DNA of 64,000 nt from Trebouxia sp. TZW2008 (taxonomy: Eukaryota; Chlorophyta; Trebouxiophyceae; Trebouxiales; Trebouxiaceae): positions 124,001 through 188,000 of the forward strand of contig BDIU01000112.1 in the NCBI GenBank assembly GCA_002118135.1, read 5' to 3'. Made by a program: the position numbers and the translations under genes. The stretch's first letter is position 1; each line of letters begins with the position of its first letter. Below, in pieces: positions 36,486 to 47,724 of this stretch. The notes below the pieces were generated by a model. That model made no database searches and was not told the DNA's origin. It saw nothing but the letters and a program-made list of their open reading frames with translations.

Positions 36486-37383
36486 TTAGGGGATGCATCT
36501 CATGTTTGTGTTTCCTGGAGCTTCAGGCTGCGCCTGTGCAGGAATGCTGGTATTTTTCTGGCGGCCCCATCTTCCTCTTCTGATGGGCTTGCGGTTTCCT
36601 GCTACCAAAGGCAGATTGCTGGGTTCCTGCAAAGAATGAATCAGCATTTATGACTATGGGCATCACAACCATGCAGCAAACTCAGAACCAGAATCTTCAG
36701 TCAATTTGCTGCAAAGTCAAGAGAGCAAAGTGCATTCGCTGCTATTGTAGCTAGCTAGCATAACCATACAGCACAGGAAACAAGCAACACACAGGCAGTT
36801 TATAGCAGCATCAGCACATTGACAGACACTCACAAGCCACAGCTTACACAGCTGGTGCATCGTGTTCTACAGCGACCAGTAGCTCAGGCTCGCCGACAAC
36901 ATGCTGCTGCAACACCCCATGTGACAGGTTTGCTGAACCTGCACCAGCAGCATGGGAGCCTGTTTTCTGCAGTGACCGCTCTGTGTTGAGATACATTAGG
37001 GCATCTGATGCTTGTGCTTCTTTCAGCAGCCCATTCGCGCCCATGTCAATGCTCATATCAAAGTCAAGCAAACCAGGCCTTTGAACACGGCTGTTGTCCA
37101 AGTCAGTTCTTGTGCCATCTGCATTGCAGCTGTTTGCATGTGCAATGGCGCCTGCAGCCAAACCAGTTGCCTGCTGCTTGTCTGCCAGGCAAGATGTATG
37201 GCGGCTTACGCTGCTGTAGCTAGCAGCATCAGCAGAGCGCAGGCTGGCAGACTCTTCTTGCTTAGCCTCAAACATGTGCATGTCCTTTAACACAACAGCA
37301 GAGCTGGCAGGCTGATGGGGATTAGCTTGCATAATGTAACTTGGGTGGCTGGTCTTTCCTGCTGTTGGTGATGGTGCAAGCAT
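36486..37383 (-). CDS. Hypothetical two-exon protein with basic C-terminal motif
   Basis: Exon 1 (37383-36850) opens with ATG three codons after an in-frame TAA, so the start is plausible, and runs 178 codons. Exon 2 (36626-36486) follows a CTTTGCAG acceptor in phase 0. The total is about 224 residues. Exon 1 is rich in Ala, Ser, Asp and Gln with no hydrophobic segment or enzyme motif (for example LLDFDMSIDMGANGLL). Exon 2 has a strongly basic patch, RKPIRRGRWGRQKN, which could be a nuclear signal or nucleic-acid contact, then a Pro/Ala-rich tail. I do not recognise a family. The donor GTGTAA is acceptable but not strong; reading through would stop after one more codon. The protein could be part of a longer gene. 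Confidence 0.42.
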
Positions 37384-38440
37384 TTGGCTTTACCCAGAAT
37401 GCCTATCACTATGATCATGGACAGGGGCCAGTACTCTTTGAGTCTGAGGTGGCAAGCCACCAAAGCCATGAACTGTGGTAGCACAGCTGTTGATGATGCG
37501 CAGCAGTTGCTGTAGAAATGCTCAGATGTAGCTTTTGACCTGTCAAGACAGGTTCATGCACTGAAGTGCTGCAGGATGAATGTTGACATCCTTTGAAATG
37601 GCGCAGATGCAGCTTGAGGGCTGTCGAGGCAGGAAGATACCACGGGTGGTTGCAGGACCAGTGCTCACAATGCAAAGCAATGTCCAGTGGCGTTGCTCCG
37701 GAGCAGCTTCTCTTTTGTCCCTTTTGAAGGCAACTTCCTATAAAAACTTTTGAGACGGGTTAATTCGCTGGATCGTTGCAGCAAGACTGTTACCAATGCA
37801 TAGCAACATTCCATGCAACGGCGTAGATGCAGGTTGAGGGCTGTTGACACAGGCTGAGGCACTAAGCGGAGGCAGCAGGTCTACTGACAGTTTGCGCAAT
37901 CCTGTGAGGTTGTTCCAGGTGCGGCTATACGGGCGGTCAAGGCAGGATAGTGCAATGCAGTGTTGAAGCATGGCTGGCAACAATACAATGCAGTGTTCAA
38001 GTTGCCCTAAAGCAGCTTCAGGGCTGTCCATGCAGGGAGATGCCTGAGGTTGTTGCAGCGCAACCTTTGATGCTTCAATTCAATGTCCTACAAAATTTCC
38101 CAGGTGCAGCGTTCAGGGCTGTGGACACAAGGTGATGTCTGCAATGTTGCAGGACTGCTCACTACCATGCACAGCAGCGTTCTGTCATGGCTCCTAACAT
38201 GCAGTGCATCAGCACTGCTTAGACTGTGCTGAAGTTACAGCGAGAATCAGAAAGCCTCAGAATCATGTAGACCTGTTTTGCCTGGCTACAGGCTTCTCAA
38301 ACCTCACTAGCAGACATTTAGATGATAATGGACAAGCATGGCACCAAGCAAGCTAGGCGTCAGTTGAGAAACTAACACAAGGACATGCCTGTATCAAACA
38401 CCTGCTGGCTGCGCCTCACAATGTTGCCAGGCCCCGGCAC
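37384..38440. other. Gene-poor region with degenerate tandem repeats
   Basis: No exon could be supported. The stretch holds the degenerate repeats annotated at 37525-38150; the remainder is unremarkable. Confidence 0.4.
37525..38150 (+). repeat. Degenerate repeats around (T/C)AGGGCTGT.GA..CAGG
   Basis: Related blocks of ~40 bases recur at about 37525 (gatgtagcttttgacctgtc), 37606 (gatgcagcttgagggctgtc), 37826 (gatgcaggttgagggctgtt), 38010 (agcagcttcagggctgtcca) and 38103 (ggtgcagcgttcagggctgt). Each is followed within ~30 bases by GTTGCAG or a similar motif. Spacing is irregular (about 80-220 bases). They may be old intron-like or exon-derived copies. Confidence 0.5.
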
Positions 38441-39730
38441 ATGCAATGTCACTGCTGGCACGCCACCAGTTGCAACCCCCTTGCAGATCATCAGCTGCAA
38501 CTGCTGGGAGCTGGCATTTGGGGCACACCAAGTATTGTTACCGATGGCACATCAAGGGACGCAACTGGTCCAGCCGCTGCAGTGATGCTAATGACATTGG
38601 CAGCCTGCAGTGTCAAGGGCACTGGTCAGCAAGCATGAGTGCTGACTGAGGCAGGTTCAAACATGCACGTGACATTGAATGGCAGAGGTGTCATTGCTGC
38701 TTATCAAATCATTGCATCGTTCAGGCAGAAGAAATATGCCCAATGCTTCCTACATTCCAAGAAGCAGCCTTCAAGTGCATGCGGTGGTTCATGGAGCACA
38801 TGCAAACATGCAAACATGCAAAGCTACCTACAGAGTTGCAGCGTGTAGATCTCAAGTTGAAGCACATGGCAAATCTAATGTCACACGCTATGCACATGTG
38901 TGTCAGCATCAGTTGCCAGTGATAAAGAACACAGTACCACTGCTGGATTAGCCTGCAGACCTGCAGCTTTGAGTTCATGACGAAGGAATGTCCTGAGACT
39001 CACACCAGTGCTAAGCTGCTTGCTCACACAGCAAGTGCCAGAGCAGTAAGTACGTTTTGCACCTGCACAAGTCTGCACAGACGTCTACAGAGCATCAACT
39101 GGCATCCAGGCAAGTTGCGCGTTTGCTGATGTGTTTGCTACAAATTTGATGTTGCTTTTCCGACATGGGTTGCCGCTACCCTTGTACAGACTGGTTGACA
39201 GGCTGTAATTTAGGCAAGTCCGTGATTCAAGCTTGAAGCTGATGCCTACCTCGCTGCCACTCTGCCCAGCAGCAGCTGTCCTGCGGGGCTATTTGGGCAA
39301 GCCATTCTCTGTAGCAGCTGCTGGCTGCCCAGCTGATAGGAGCAGACTGAGATCACAGCAGCACTCAAGTTGGTGCCTACCTTTGCTGCGTGGCAGCAGC
39401 ACCTGACCTGTGGTACTGCCTCAGCAAGCCACCCTTTGCATTAGCTGCTGGCTGCCCAACTGACAGGACCAAAAGAAAAGTTCACTCGGACGCAAGCCTG
39501 AGGTTGGAGCCTGCATTAGCTGCGCTGTTGCCACATTGCGCAGCAGCATCATTTGTTGTGCAATCCTGAGGACCGTTTCAGCCTGATTCGCCTGGTCACT
39601 TTGTGAGCTTGACGCATCCTGACCCTGAGCAGCGAGCCCAGCCACACCTGTACGTGCATATGCTGTGAAAGACAAGTATGGGCTGTTTGATTTTGCCCAC
39701 GGGCAGGAACAGTGCACTTGCTCATGCATG
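38441..39730 (-). other. Possible minus-strand multi-exon gene, unresolved
   Basis: Several minus-strand blocks have coding-like composition and nearby splice sites: 39647 to ~39480 (LRIAQQMMLLRNVATAQLMQ), ~39345-39253 (QLGSQQLLQRMACP, with donor GTAGGC), ~39060-38945 (VSLRTFLRHELKAAGLQ) and ~38610-38400 (VPSVTILGVPQMPAPSS). I could not join them into one frame, and no family is recognised. Bases ~39420-39490 and ~39250-39360 are tandem relatives of each other. Treat this as a hint of a gene, not a model. Confidence 0.25.
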
Positions 39731-40259
39731 TGCTGCTGTGATGCCCAAACCCCATTGCATTGAGATCATGACGTAATACTCGAGATGCTTAGTAATAGTC
39801 ACAGGACATTGGTCAGAAATGCAAATATCTACATTGCAGGCAGAAAAAGCAAGTGCGACGTATGAGCCAAGAGATATGCAAAGCTTTGCAGAAACCTGTG
39901 GACGCATCTCATGAGCTCACTAAGCTCCTTATAGCAGCAGGCAAACAAGTGGCCCCCGGTAGGTGGCCCGACTGCTGTCAAATCTGCAATCTATCAGCAG
40001 TCCTTTGCATGCAGCTCTGCAAATTGGCCGCTGTGACGAATTTACCCTCAGGGTCCATACAAAGGGTTTGGAGCTGAGATCTTTTGCGAAGCTACTGGCC
40101 TGGCTACTAGCTTTGACCTGACAAGGTGCCAGAACACTCCGCTCACCTCAATCTGCAGAACAAAAAGCCTTGTTATACACAACATCCTGTTAGCAACTTC
40201 GCGTATCACGCTGTGCGCGGTGCCGCCTGTGGCTCGATTACTCAGATCAGTTTGCCACC
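39731..40259. other. Upstream region of the BAP31-like gene, with a relative of the 32-kb repeat
   Basis: Bases ~39850-40000 resemble sequence upstream of the ETX/MTX2-like gene: TATGAGCCA...ATATGCAAA..TTTGCA (cf. 32284 region) and CCGGT.GGT...GCTGTC...TCT.CAATCTATC (cf. 32960-33001). The region otherwise has no supported gene. Confidence 0.45.
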
Positions 40260-41246
40260 ATGGGACAATGGGGCATTTTCATGAACATATGCCTTCCGAT
40301 CCCCTTTGTGTTGCTGGTTCTGTTGTGCGCACCAGCACCCAGGTCAGATTAGAATCAGGCTACTTCGCTTCTGGCACATGTGTCAGTGAACTTGCAAGCT
40401 TAACCGAAACAGCGGCTTGCAGAAAATTTCACCGCGCAATGCTGCAAGTGGTCGACAAAACACTTGGCGTCAGCTTTTGTGAGACTTTGATTGCGATTAC
40501 TGACTACCGCTGCCCTTGATGGCAGATGTGTAGCAGCAATTATTGATTACGTGACTGATGTTTGCAGTTAATAATCAACTGAGCTTGTTGCATTTCATGC
40601 TGGTCGTCACTGGAGTAGCATTTCTCAGTAAGTTTCTCAACTTTTGTTGCTACTGGTTGGGTGTAGCAAAGCATTGGCATAACGTGGGTAGCACAGCACT
40701 TCAGACCAAATTGCAACTTTGCCACGTTTGGTGCAGCCACACTCCAGACCACTCAGAAGCTTGCAAAGGACAGGGGTTTCAATGTTGGCCCTGAAGCTGA
40801 CAGTCCCCTCATCCAGGCAGGCAGTATGGGCAAGAAGTGGCGATCCGAGCGCAACTTCTGGATCGCTTTCATCTGCTTCACTTTGTGGTGGTAAGTCAGT
40901 ACTTGCGCTGTTGCAAAGGGGTCTGCACTCATGCTCATCATGATGCTAAGCTGACAGCTTGCTTCAAGATGATGTGCTTGCCTATTTCTGCTCTTTGCAG
41001 TCTTTTGGCAGTCTGTAGCTTGCCTCAAGCTGACAGTCTGCCTCAAATCTTATTATTTGCAGTCTATTGGCACGCTTCTTCAAGATTCTGCTGAACAAAG
41101 CACGTGTTGAAGACGAGCTTGAGAATTACAAACGTGGTGGCGGAGGCAGCAGAGGCATTGGCAACGGTGCTGCAAATGTCCCAGCAGCCACACGCCCTGC
41201 AGCTGCCCCCACAGCAGGCAGGCCAGAAGCAGCAAAAACAAAGTAA
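40260..41246 (+). CDS. BAP31: BAP31-like ER membrane protein
   Basis: Five exons (40260-40342, 40423-40478, 40568-40627, 40737-40890, 41063-41246) give 178 residues with all phases matching. The start sits in a perfect GCCACCATGG context. Three membrane segments are visible: NICLPIPFVLLVLLCAP (residues ~9-27), LLHFMLVVTGVAFL (~50-63) and NFWIAFICFTLW (~105-117). A cytosolic loop carries TTQKLAKDRGFNVG. KKWRSERNFWIAFICF corresponds to the KxxRAQRNxYIxGF-type block before helix three of BAP31/Yet family proteins, which act in ER quality control and export. The tail is Ala/Pro-rich and ends in KTK, close to a dilysine-type retrieval signal. It is shorter than the usual 210-250 residues, lacking the long coiled-coil tail. 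Confidence 0.65.
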
Positions 41247-42164
41247 AAAAAGCTCAGCAGGCACACAGCATTCCACAGTGGCATGGGAGCCTAGAATGGT
41301 TGCAGCATCGCGCAGCAACATGGTTTTCGACATTGTGCAGCCAGGAGAGTTGCGCATGTACAGCAGTCAGCACGGTAGAGTCATGCCATGGGTTGCTTGC
41401 TGCTACATGTCTTGCAGCAATGGCATTGACAGCGCAACACACTCTGACTGGCATGTCCCTTGCACGTGCACAGGAGTGTGGAATTTGTGCTGTTTGAAGT
41501 GACTGTAAGACAAAGCATTCATTTGTATCATGCATGTTTGATTGCATTCGCAATACAGACAGTCAGTGCAATGCTGGCTTATACATTGCTGTGGTCACTG
41601 CATTGCGCTTGTGTATCGCAACAGCGCCTGCCTCACAGCTGTGGACATCGGCAACCCTGGCGCAGCTTTGACATCAGTTGTCAAGATGGACAGCAACTTG
41701 GTGTACATGTAATTCATGATGCAAGGTGCAGACTGTTTTTGGCAACTTAAGCGTCCTCACATCAATGCTGTCGTTTCAATGAAAGTGTGATGCAAGTAGT
41801 CAAGAACTTTTTGAGTTAATTCACACCGCTTGGTGGAGTGTGTACACCAATAATCAGGTCACTGAAACTGAGGCACCTGTGCTGATCATCCAGTTGCTGA
41901 CGAGGTTTCAAAGAGACTATGAACAAGTTGGCTTAAGTCGGAGTATATGTACATGCCAAGAAAGGGAATGCCTTGAGTAAATACTCAATCTCAAATCGAT
42001 GCATACAGCATCAGCTCACGAAAGCACATCACTGTGGAGATAGACATGGGACTGGAAGCAAGGGGCCATAAAGGGATCATAAGTGCTTGACAATCAGTCA
42101 TCAGCAAACAGCAAATTTTGATCAGGCACTGCCTGTGTACATGGCAAAATGAACAACTTCCAGT
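41247..42164. other. Convergent intergenic spacer
   Basis: 918 bases between the BAP31-like stop (+) and the stop of the membrane protein (-). No exon, RNA gene or clear repeat is evident. Confidence 0.45.
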
Positions 42165-43415
42165 TCATTTGGGGGATGTCTGAGAGGCTGTGCCCGCTAC
42201 AGAGGCAGTTGTTGCAATAGCTGTGTCTTGGTCTTTGTGTGGAGTGCTGCTGGTGCTTGCATAATCAAGCAAGCTGTCTGTAGACTCAGTTGGTTGCAGA
42301 CCTTTGATGACGGAGACATCTCCTGGCTGCATGATGGGCGTCATAGCTGACAGGTTGTGGCCATCAAGACTTGCATCTCTGTATGAGCTGTCTTGTGTCC
42401 AAGCTGGTATTGTGAAAGAGGCATCATCTAGACTGGCACAAAACAGGGACGCCTTGCTTTTCTTCTTGTATGGTTTTAGCTCTTCATCTTCTCGGAAAGC
42501 AAGGTTTGCATCTCCACCTGCCAATGCAAGCCAAGTGGTCTATATACGAAACAGCCGCATGGCTCAGGGTGAGTCATGCAGGGAAGAGGAGTGTTGGCGG
42601 CGGCGGCTGTCATCAAGTAAACAATCCAACAATGTGATTTACGCACAATCTTGTGAGGTTGAAGACTGGTCTGTTACATGATCAGTCTATTGAAGCAATG
42701 CAAACTGTGTAGCTGCTGAGGTTCCAGTGTTAAAAGCTTGCACAATACCTGAGGTCACTGATGTGGCTAGGTGCTGTCTGTAGCTGTCACACCTGACAGC
42801 AACATCATTGATCAAATACCCCTAGAACACTCACCAGGATGCTTCACTATGAACATCTCCTTTGGCTCATGTCCCGGCTGTCGTTCACATGCCGAGCATT
42901 GAACAAGTGGTTCTGTGGTTCGTGGTCCAATGATGATGCGCATGAAGCAGTGATGCCTGCAAAGCAACCTCAGCTGGCTCTGCAAATTTTGCAAGCCCCT
43001 CGAATTGGAAGACACTGTAGATGCAGCAGAAAGACTGTGCTAACAACTGTTCAAAATGCTGCTCTGTAGATATTTACCTGAAGCAGTGGTATACGGTCAT
43101 CAGTATCAGGATGCATGCAAATGTAACAGAGAAACCAATGACCATGTAAATAATGAACAGACTGGTGGAGGACACATGGTGACCAGTGTTTGGCGCTGAG
43201 CCGGGAACATTTGATGTCACAGTGTCATCAAGCTGCTGTGTTGCTGTCGCAGCCGAGCTCAACAGAAACCTGTACATTGCAGGCGTCCCTGCACACGAAG
43301 CAATCGCCGTGGCGATAATTGCATGATGCCCTGACTGCAGGTGGATACTGTGGCAGCTGCAGAGATAGGCATGCCAAAGGCAAAGATCAAGCTGCCCTAC
43401 CAGCTTCGACCGCAA
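42165..43415 (-). CDS. Single-pass membrane protein of unknown function (5' end unresolved)
   Basis: Three exons are supported: one ending at 43078 (upstream limit within ~43415), 42956-42835, and 42517-42165 with the stop. The first contains a clear transmembrane segment, FIIYMVIGFSVTFACILILM, preceded by a Ser/Thr-rich likely extracytosolic part. Intracellular residues follow: YHCFRHHCFMRIIIG, a CSAC pair, then KEMFIVKHPGG. The C-terminal exon is Ser/Thr/Asp-rich and polar with a basic patch (KPYKKKSK), likely unstructured and possibly phosphorylated. I recognise no family. Several in-frame Met codons exist upstream of the membrane helix, and a further 5' exon towards 43960 is possible. It is arranged divergently from the lunapark-like gene. 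Confidence 0.5.
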
Positions 43416-43961
43416 GCTATATGTCTGTCATCTGAAGCGATCAATGTCTGCTTATCGCAGTGTGACGAACTGCATTGCAGAAGACACAAGCAGACGGTAA
43501 CCAGACGGACTGCGGCCTGTCTTCGATGACACTTGCAGAGGCCTGCCTATTCTGCGCTATGTGACGCAGCTCAGGATGCAATATGGCGCAGTGCCTAGCT
43601 GCAAGACTCTGCGCAGGGGCGTTTGGTTGCTTGCACTCGTTCGGCACAAAGCGGCAGCGACTGCAGTGGCTGAGTGCAGTCACAGTTGACTGTTGCAACG
43701 GGTTGCTGAGTTTTGTGAATCTGGCTGTCACATGAAGGCATGACATGACTATCGATCGCAGCATGTCGCGCAGCAAAAGCATCACCGTGCCGGCACCCGA
43801 TTCGTGTTGATGTGCATTCAGACGATGATCTATACCACAGGAGCTTACACGGCGCACCTTGTCTTGCGCAACGAGATTCTCGGACGATCTGCTTAACCAT
43901 GGCTGCCAGGAACACAGCTCTGCAAGTCTCGCAAAAGGCGTGAACATATTCCAGGAAGCGC
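43416..43961. other. Divergent upstream region of the membrane-protein (-) and lunapark-like (+) genes
   Basis: About 546 bases of CpG-richer sequence. Long minus-strand frames cross it but show no family resemblance. It could contain the first exon of the minus-strand gene. Confidence 0.35.
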
Positions 43962-46900
43962 ATGGGAGGTTACTTTTCCAAAATCGGCTCTGATCCGTAC
44001 TACGCAAACTACGAAAAGTCATTTCAGCGCTTGAGGAAGGATATTGATCAGCTGAATGTGAGTTCTGAGTAGCGACTTGCTTACCATAGCGTAGAAACCC
44101 GAGCTGATGATGAGTGATATTGTTTACACGCAGAGCCAGCAACAATCCCGACTGCAGACGAGGAAAAGAGTGGGCCAGTTCATTGTGGTCTGGAGCGCCA
44201 TCCTGTTTGTGTTCATAGCTTTGTTTGCTGCCTGGGTAAGCTGTCACGAAGCTGATCTCTCGCTGCATCAGGGGTGCTCACGCCATGCAGCCTTGATGTT
44301 GCTATGCATTCAAGCCATGCAGCCTCATCTTTGCTAGGCACTCCAGCCATGCAGCCTCAACCTTGTTCGCCATTGATGACTGCATACATACTGCGCTGTT
44401 TTGTTTGATTTCAACAGTTGAACATCGACCGTCCTTATCGTGATGCTCAGAAAAAGCCAGCCTGACAGAGTAGGACTTGGGCCACATACACCCACCACAT
44501 GTGCTGGAAAGTGTGACCAGTTGTGATTACTAAAGGTACTTCGTCAACCAGAGGGTACATATACTGCACAACAACATGCTGCACGGGTATCGCCGCTGCT
44601 GCTGGAGCCCCTGACAGCATATGTCTTGCATTGCTCCCTCCAATGGCTGCTCAAGGTCCGAGACAAGCGCCTTGGACGGCGCCTCACCACCTTGCAAACG
44701 AAGATGAAGAGAATGGTGCATGACCTCAAGGTGACATGTCCGCACTTTTGCAATAGTGCAGCAATGCTGTTCATCAACCAAAATTATTACTGTGAGTATG
44801 CATGCTGTATCCGTGTCCCTCTGCTCAGATATTCTGAGGCAGGTTAGCTGCACGTAACATAAGCCTGCTGTATGGCCTACATGAACAGGGTGAGGCATAC
44901 CTGTTACCTAATTGGCGTTCGCGCGGCTACAGGTGTCAAATCAATCAATCAATCAATCAATAAACCAATCAATCAACCATTCAATCAATCGATCAATCAA
45001 TCAATCAATCAGTAGCTGCATGGGAGCCATGCCACTTTGTCCTCATCTGCACTGTCATCACTAGCAGCATTGGCGCCTTCATGACATTGAGATCACATTT
45101 CCTCACACTTGCAATGGCGCTTGGCGCCTTTCAGTGGACACTGAAGATTTGACAGAAAGACTTTCATTGCCATGTTATGGCACATGCGATCAGGCTTGTT
45201 GTTTGGCTGAAGCATGTACAAGTCTCCTCGGTCCTCCTCCAATGCTGGCGGCAGTGCTATTCAGCACCAGTGTAACATTCTGGAGTTGCGCATCGTCATT
45301 CTCATCCATTCCATGATGCAGTCGCTGCAAGGAAGCTGGATCATGCCATTTTGTGTCCCACTGCATTGTCATTACCGGCAGCGTGGGCATCTGCAAGAGC
45401 ATGGCATGACTGCTTTGCTGCTGCTGCAGGATTCAACAAGATATGAGAAGACCCAGAAGCTGCTTGAAAAGTATGACCCAGAGTATGTGCCAAGCTCTCC
45501 CAGCAGAGGCTTTTCAAACAGCACGCACTTTGGTGCGGCCACCACTCCCGGCATCAGACATCGCAACATCTCTCAAGTGCAAGCACAGGGAAATGCTGGC
45601 ATGATGAGTCCCCTTGCAGGTGCTTCCATGTGACTCTCTTGCTTTGTCTTGCATTGTCTATGTACAGGCTGCAAGCTAGAGTGAAAAAGAAATTGTGGCA
45701 AATATCTATCTTCTGTGCCTTGCATTGTCTCTAAACATGCTGCAATCCAGAGCAAACGTGTTGCAGCATAATCTCTGTTTCCCTTGCCCTGTCTCTATAC
45801 AGGCTGTAATACAGCGTGAGCTTGTTGCCAGCAGACTTGTCTTCTATATACAGGCTATAGTCAAGACTGAGCCTGTTGCAAGGAGGTCTTTCTTCCTTGC
45901 CTTGCACTGTCTTCACTCAGGTTACAATCCATTGCAAGTTGGTTATGCAGGCTGCAATGCAGTGTAAAGCTATTGCAGAAGATGTTTCTTGTTTCTATGG
46001 CAGGTCTGCAGAGTCGCGTGGGTGCTGCTGGGTCAAGGGTGGGGCCCCTGCTCAACTCCCTAGCTGGCATGGTTGGTGACAACCCAGCATTGATGGAAGG
46101 CCTCAAGTAAGGCCATTTGAAATGCTCCGGGGAAAGGCCAAACTCACTGAATTGCAACTAAATTGCAAACATTCACTCAATCGCAACTCACTCAACATTC
46201 ATTACATTGCAAAGTCCTGCAAGCTGTGCATGTCATTGCTCCAGTGCATCGTGATTGCAACAGCAAGCAATCTTGTGTGCCAAGCGTGCACGAGATCGTT
46301 TGCACTTGCTTGCTGACCTGCAATTTTGCTGCATTTGAACCTGCCAATCATTTGAGAGCATTCCATCCATGTCTCCAATTTTTTTCCTGAGCTAGAACAG
46401 CACACACACATGTGCCAGCTCAGTGCTGCACAACTTGAATACACTCTTGAGTAGAGGCTATGAGCTGCAGTTCTGACAGATGTGCCATTGGTGCAGTGCG
46501 GCTAAGGCAGAAGCTGAAAAGCTGAGGTCGCAGGTGGAAAAGCTGCAGCGCGAGAACCACATACTGAAAGCTCGTTTGGGGGAAGATGTCCAGGAGCAGC
46601 AAGCTGTCACTCCAAGTAAGCATTCATTGTTGTTGCTCTTTTGCCATCATCCTTTTTGCTCATTTGCCAGGCAGTCAGCACCTCTGTCACCAGTGAGGTT
46701 GTACATGTTGGCAAATAGCTGTCACTCCAAGTATGTCCTGTCTTCTTGGTATATTGACTGAAGTTGCCTTCAATAACAACAACATTGTCCTTGCATAGCT
46801 CTGTCCATGCTCAGAGGTACCGCTGCAGTCAGAATACACTGATTGGGCAGTGTCTTGGCAGCAATAAGCTTGTCTTGAGTGTCTTAAATCAAGACACCAA

Positions 46901-47323
46901 TGCTGCCGTTTTCGTCTGCTTGCCAAGCAATCAGCGACTCTGCTTTCAGCATTTAGACCACACACTTTGGAGTGATCACAACTAAGCATGGCGTTTGCTA
47001 CAAATGGCACCTGTGCTTTCAAGCCAGCAAACGCAAAGATTTCACATTGCTCTCCACACCTCATATTGTATGTTCTGTCAAAATGGCACAAGAGGTCATG
47101 TCCAATGCAGGAGCAAACCTCCATGAGGAGCGTTTTGTAGAGCCTGGCTCAGGCGATCACTCACCGCAACAAGCAGCCAGTCCCTCAGAGGACACAAATT
47201 TGGCCAAGGCTGATGATGCCACCGAGTCTGCATCTAACACTACACTGCATAACACAGACAGCAATTCTGACAGTACGATGCGCAGTCGGGATCAGCAGAC
47301 CACAGCACGCAAGCGGCGATGAC
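43962..47323 (+). CDS. LNPK: Lunapark-like ER three-way-junction protein
   Basis: Supported exons are 43962-44057, 44134-44235, 44536-44730, 45430-45619, 46004-46106 and 46497-46615; the 3' end is unresolved. The start MGGYFSKIGSD matches the conserved (probably myristoylated) MGGxxSR/K start of lunapark. A coiled coil (YEKSFQRLRKDIDQLNSQQ) precedes the membrane helix FIVVWSAILFVFIALFAAW and a second hydrophobic stretch around PLLLEPLTAYVLHCSL. After that come VRDKRLGRRLTTLQTKMKRM and the signature TRYEKTQKLLEKYDP. A second coiled coil follows (KAEAEKLRSQVEKLQREN). Lunapark stabilises ER three-way junctions. The C-terminal zinc ribbon is expected after this, but I could not place it. An acidic, polar frame ending at 47322 (GANLHEERFVEP...) may be the tail. 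Confidence 0.68.
44245..44375 (+). repeat. Intronic tandem repeat around CCATGCAGCCT
   Basis: Three copies of a ~37-45-base unit (tcacgccatgcagccttgat, tcaagccatgcagcctcatc, tccagccatgcagcctcaac) lie at ~44278-44370 in lunapark intron 2. No coding content. Confidence 0.75.
44938..45013 (+). repeat. Tetranucleotide microsatellite (CAAT)n
   Basis: An imperfect run of about 18 CAAT/CAAT-like units (with CGAT, AACC and ATTC interruptions) lies in lunapark intron 3. Directly visible. Confidence 0.95.
45641..45980 (+). repeat. Tandem ~65-80-bp repeats in lunapark intron 4
   Basis: At least four degenerate copies of a unit CTTGC.TTGTCT.TA.ACAGGCTG.AAT.CAG followed by TTG..GCA start near 45646, 45718, 45783 and 45897, with a weaker copy near 45840. 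Each contains an acceptor-like TACAGGCTG or CTCAGG. The array ends just before the exon starting at 46004. Confidence 0.65.
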
Positions 47324-47724
47324 AGTGACAGCTTGCAGCGATCCAAGGGACGAGAGTAGTGGCCGCATGCATTGATGCGTGCCTGAGTGACCTGCTAGGT
47401 TTGATGACATGCAACATTAGTGTTCAATCCCACGGGTTGTGCAGAAGCTGCATCCACACAGACTTGAGTGCTTCCCAAAGTTGTCAAGACTTGTGCACAT
47501 TCTCACACGTAATAGGTCGATGCACCAGCTTAGCTGTGAGTGATGTCAAAGATACTGTCATGCCCAAGTGACCTTTGAGTGTCAAATGTCAAGAGGCCAT
47601 TAGAGAAGTCAACTTGAGAGACTGCATGCATTTATGGTCTCGGAGCGTGGCAACACGCACAACATCTTTGCTGTAGCTGGCAGGCCTGCAACCGCTAACG
47701 ATGATCCGCAATCTGGCATAACGC
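47324..47724. other. Intergenic spacer between two plus-strand genes
   Basis: 401 bases between the probable end of the lunapark-like gene and the start of the unknown nuclear-protein gene. Nothing further is seen. Confidence 0.4.

Noticed and set aside
43441..44268. Long minus-strand frame opposite the lunapark start
   Set aside because: The plus strand encodes the conserved lunapark N-terminus; the minus-strand frame has no recognisable domain.
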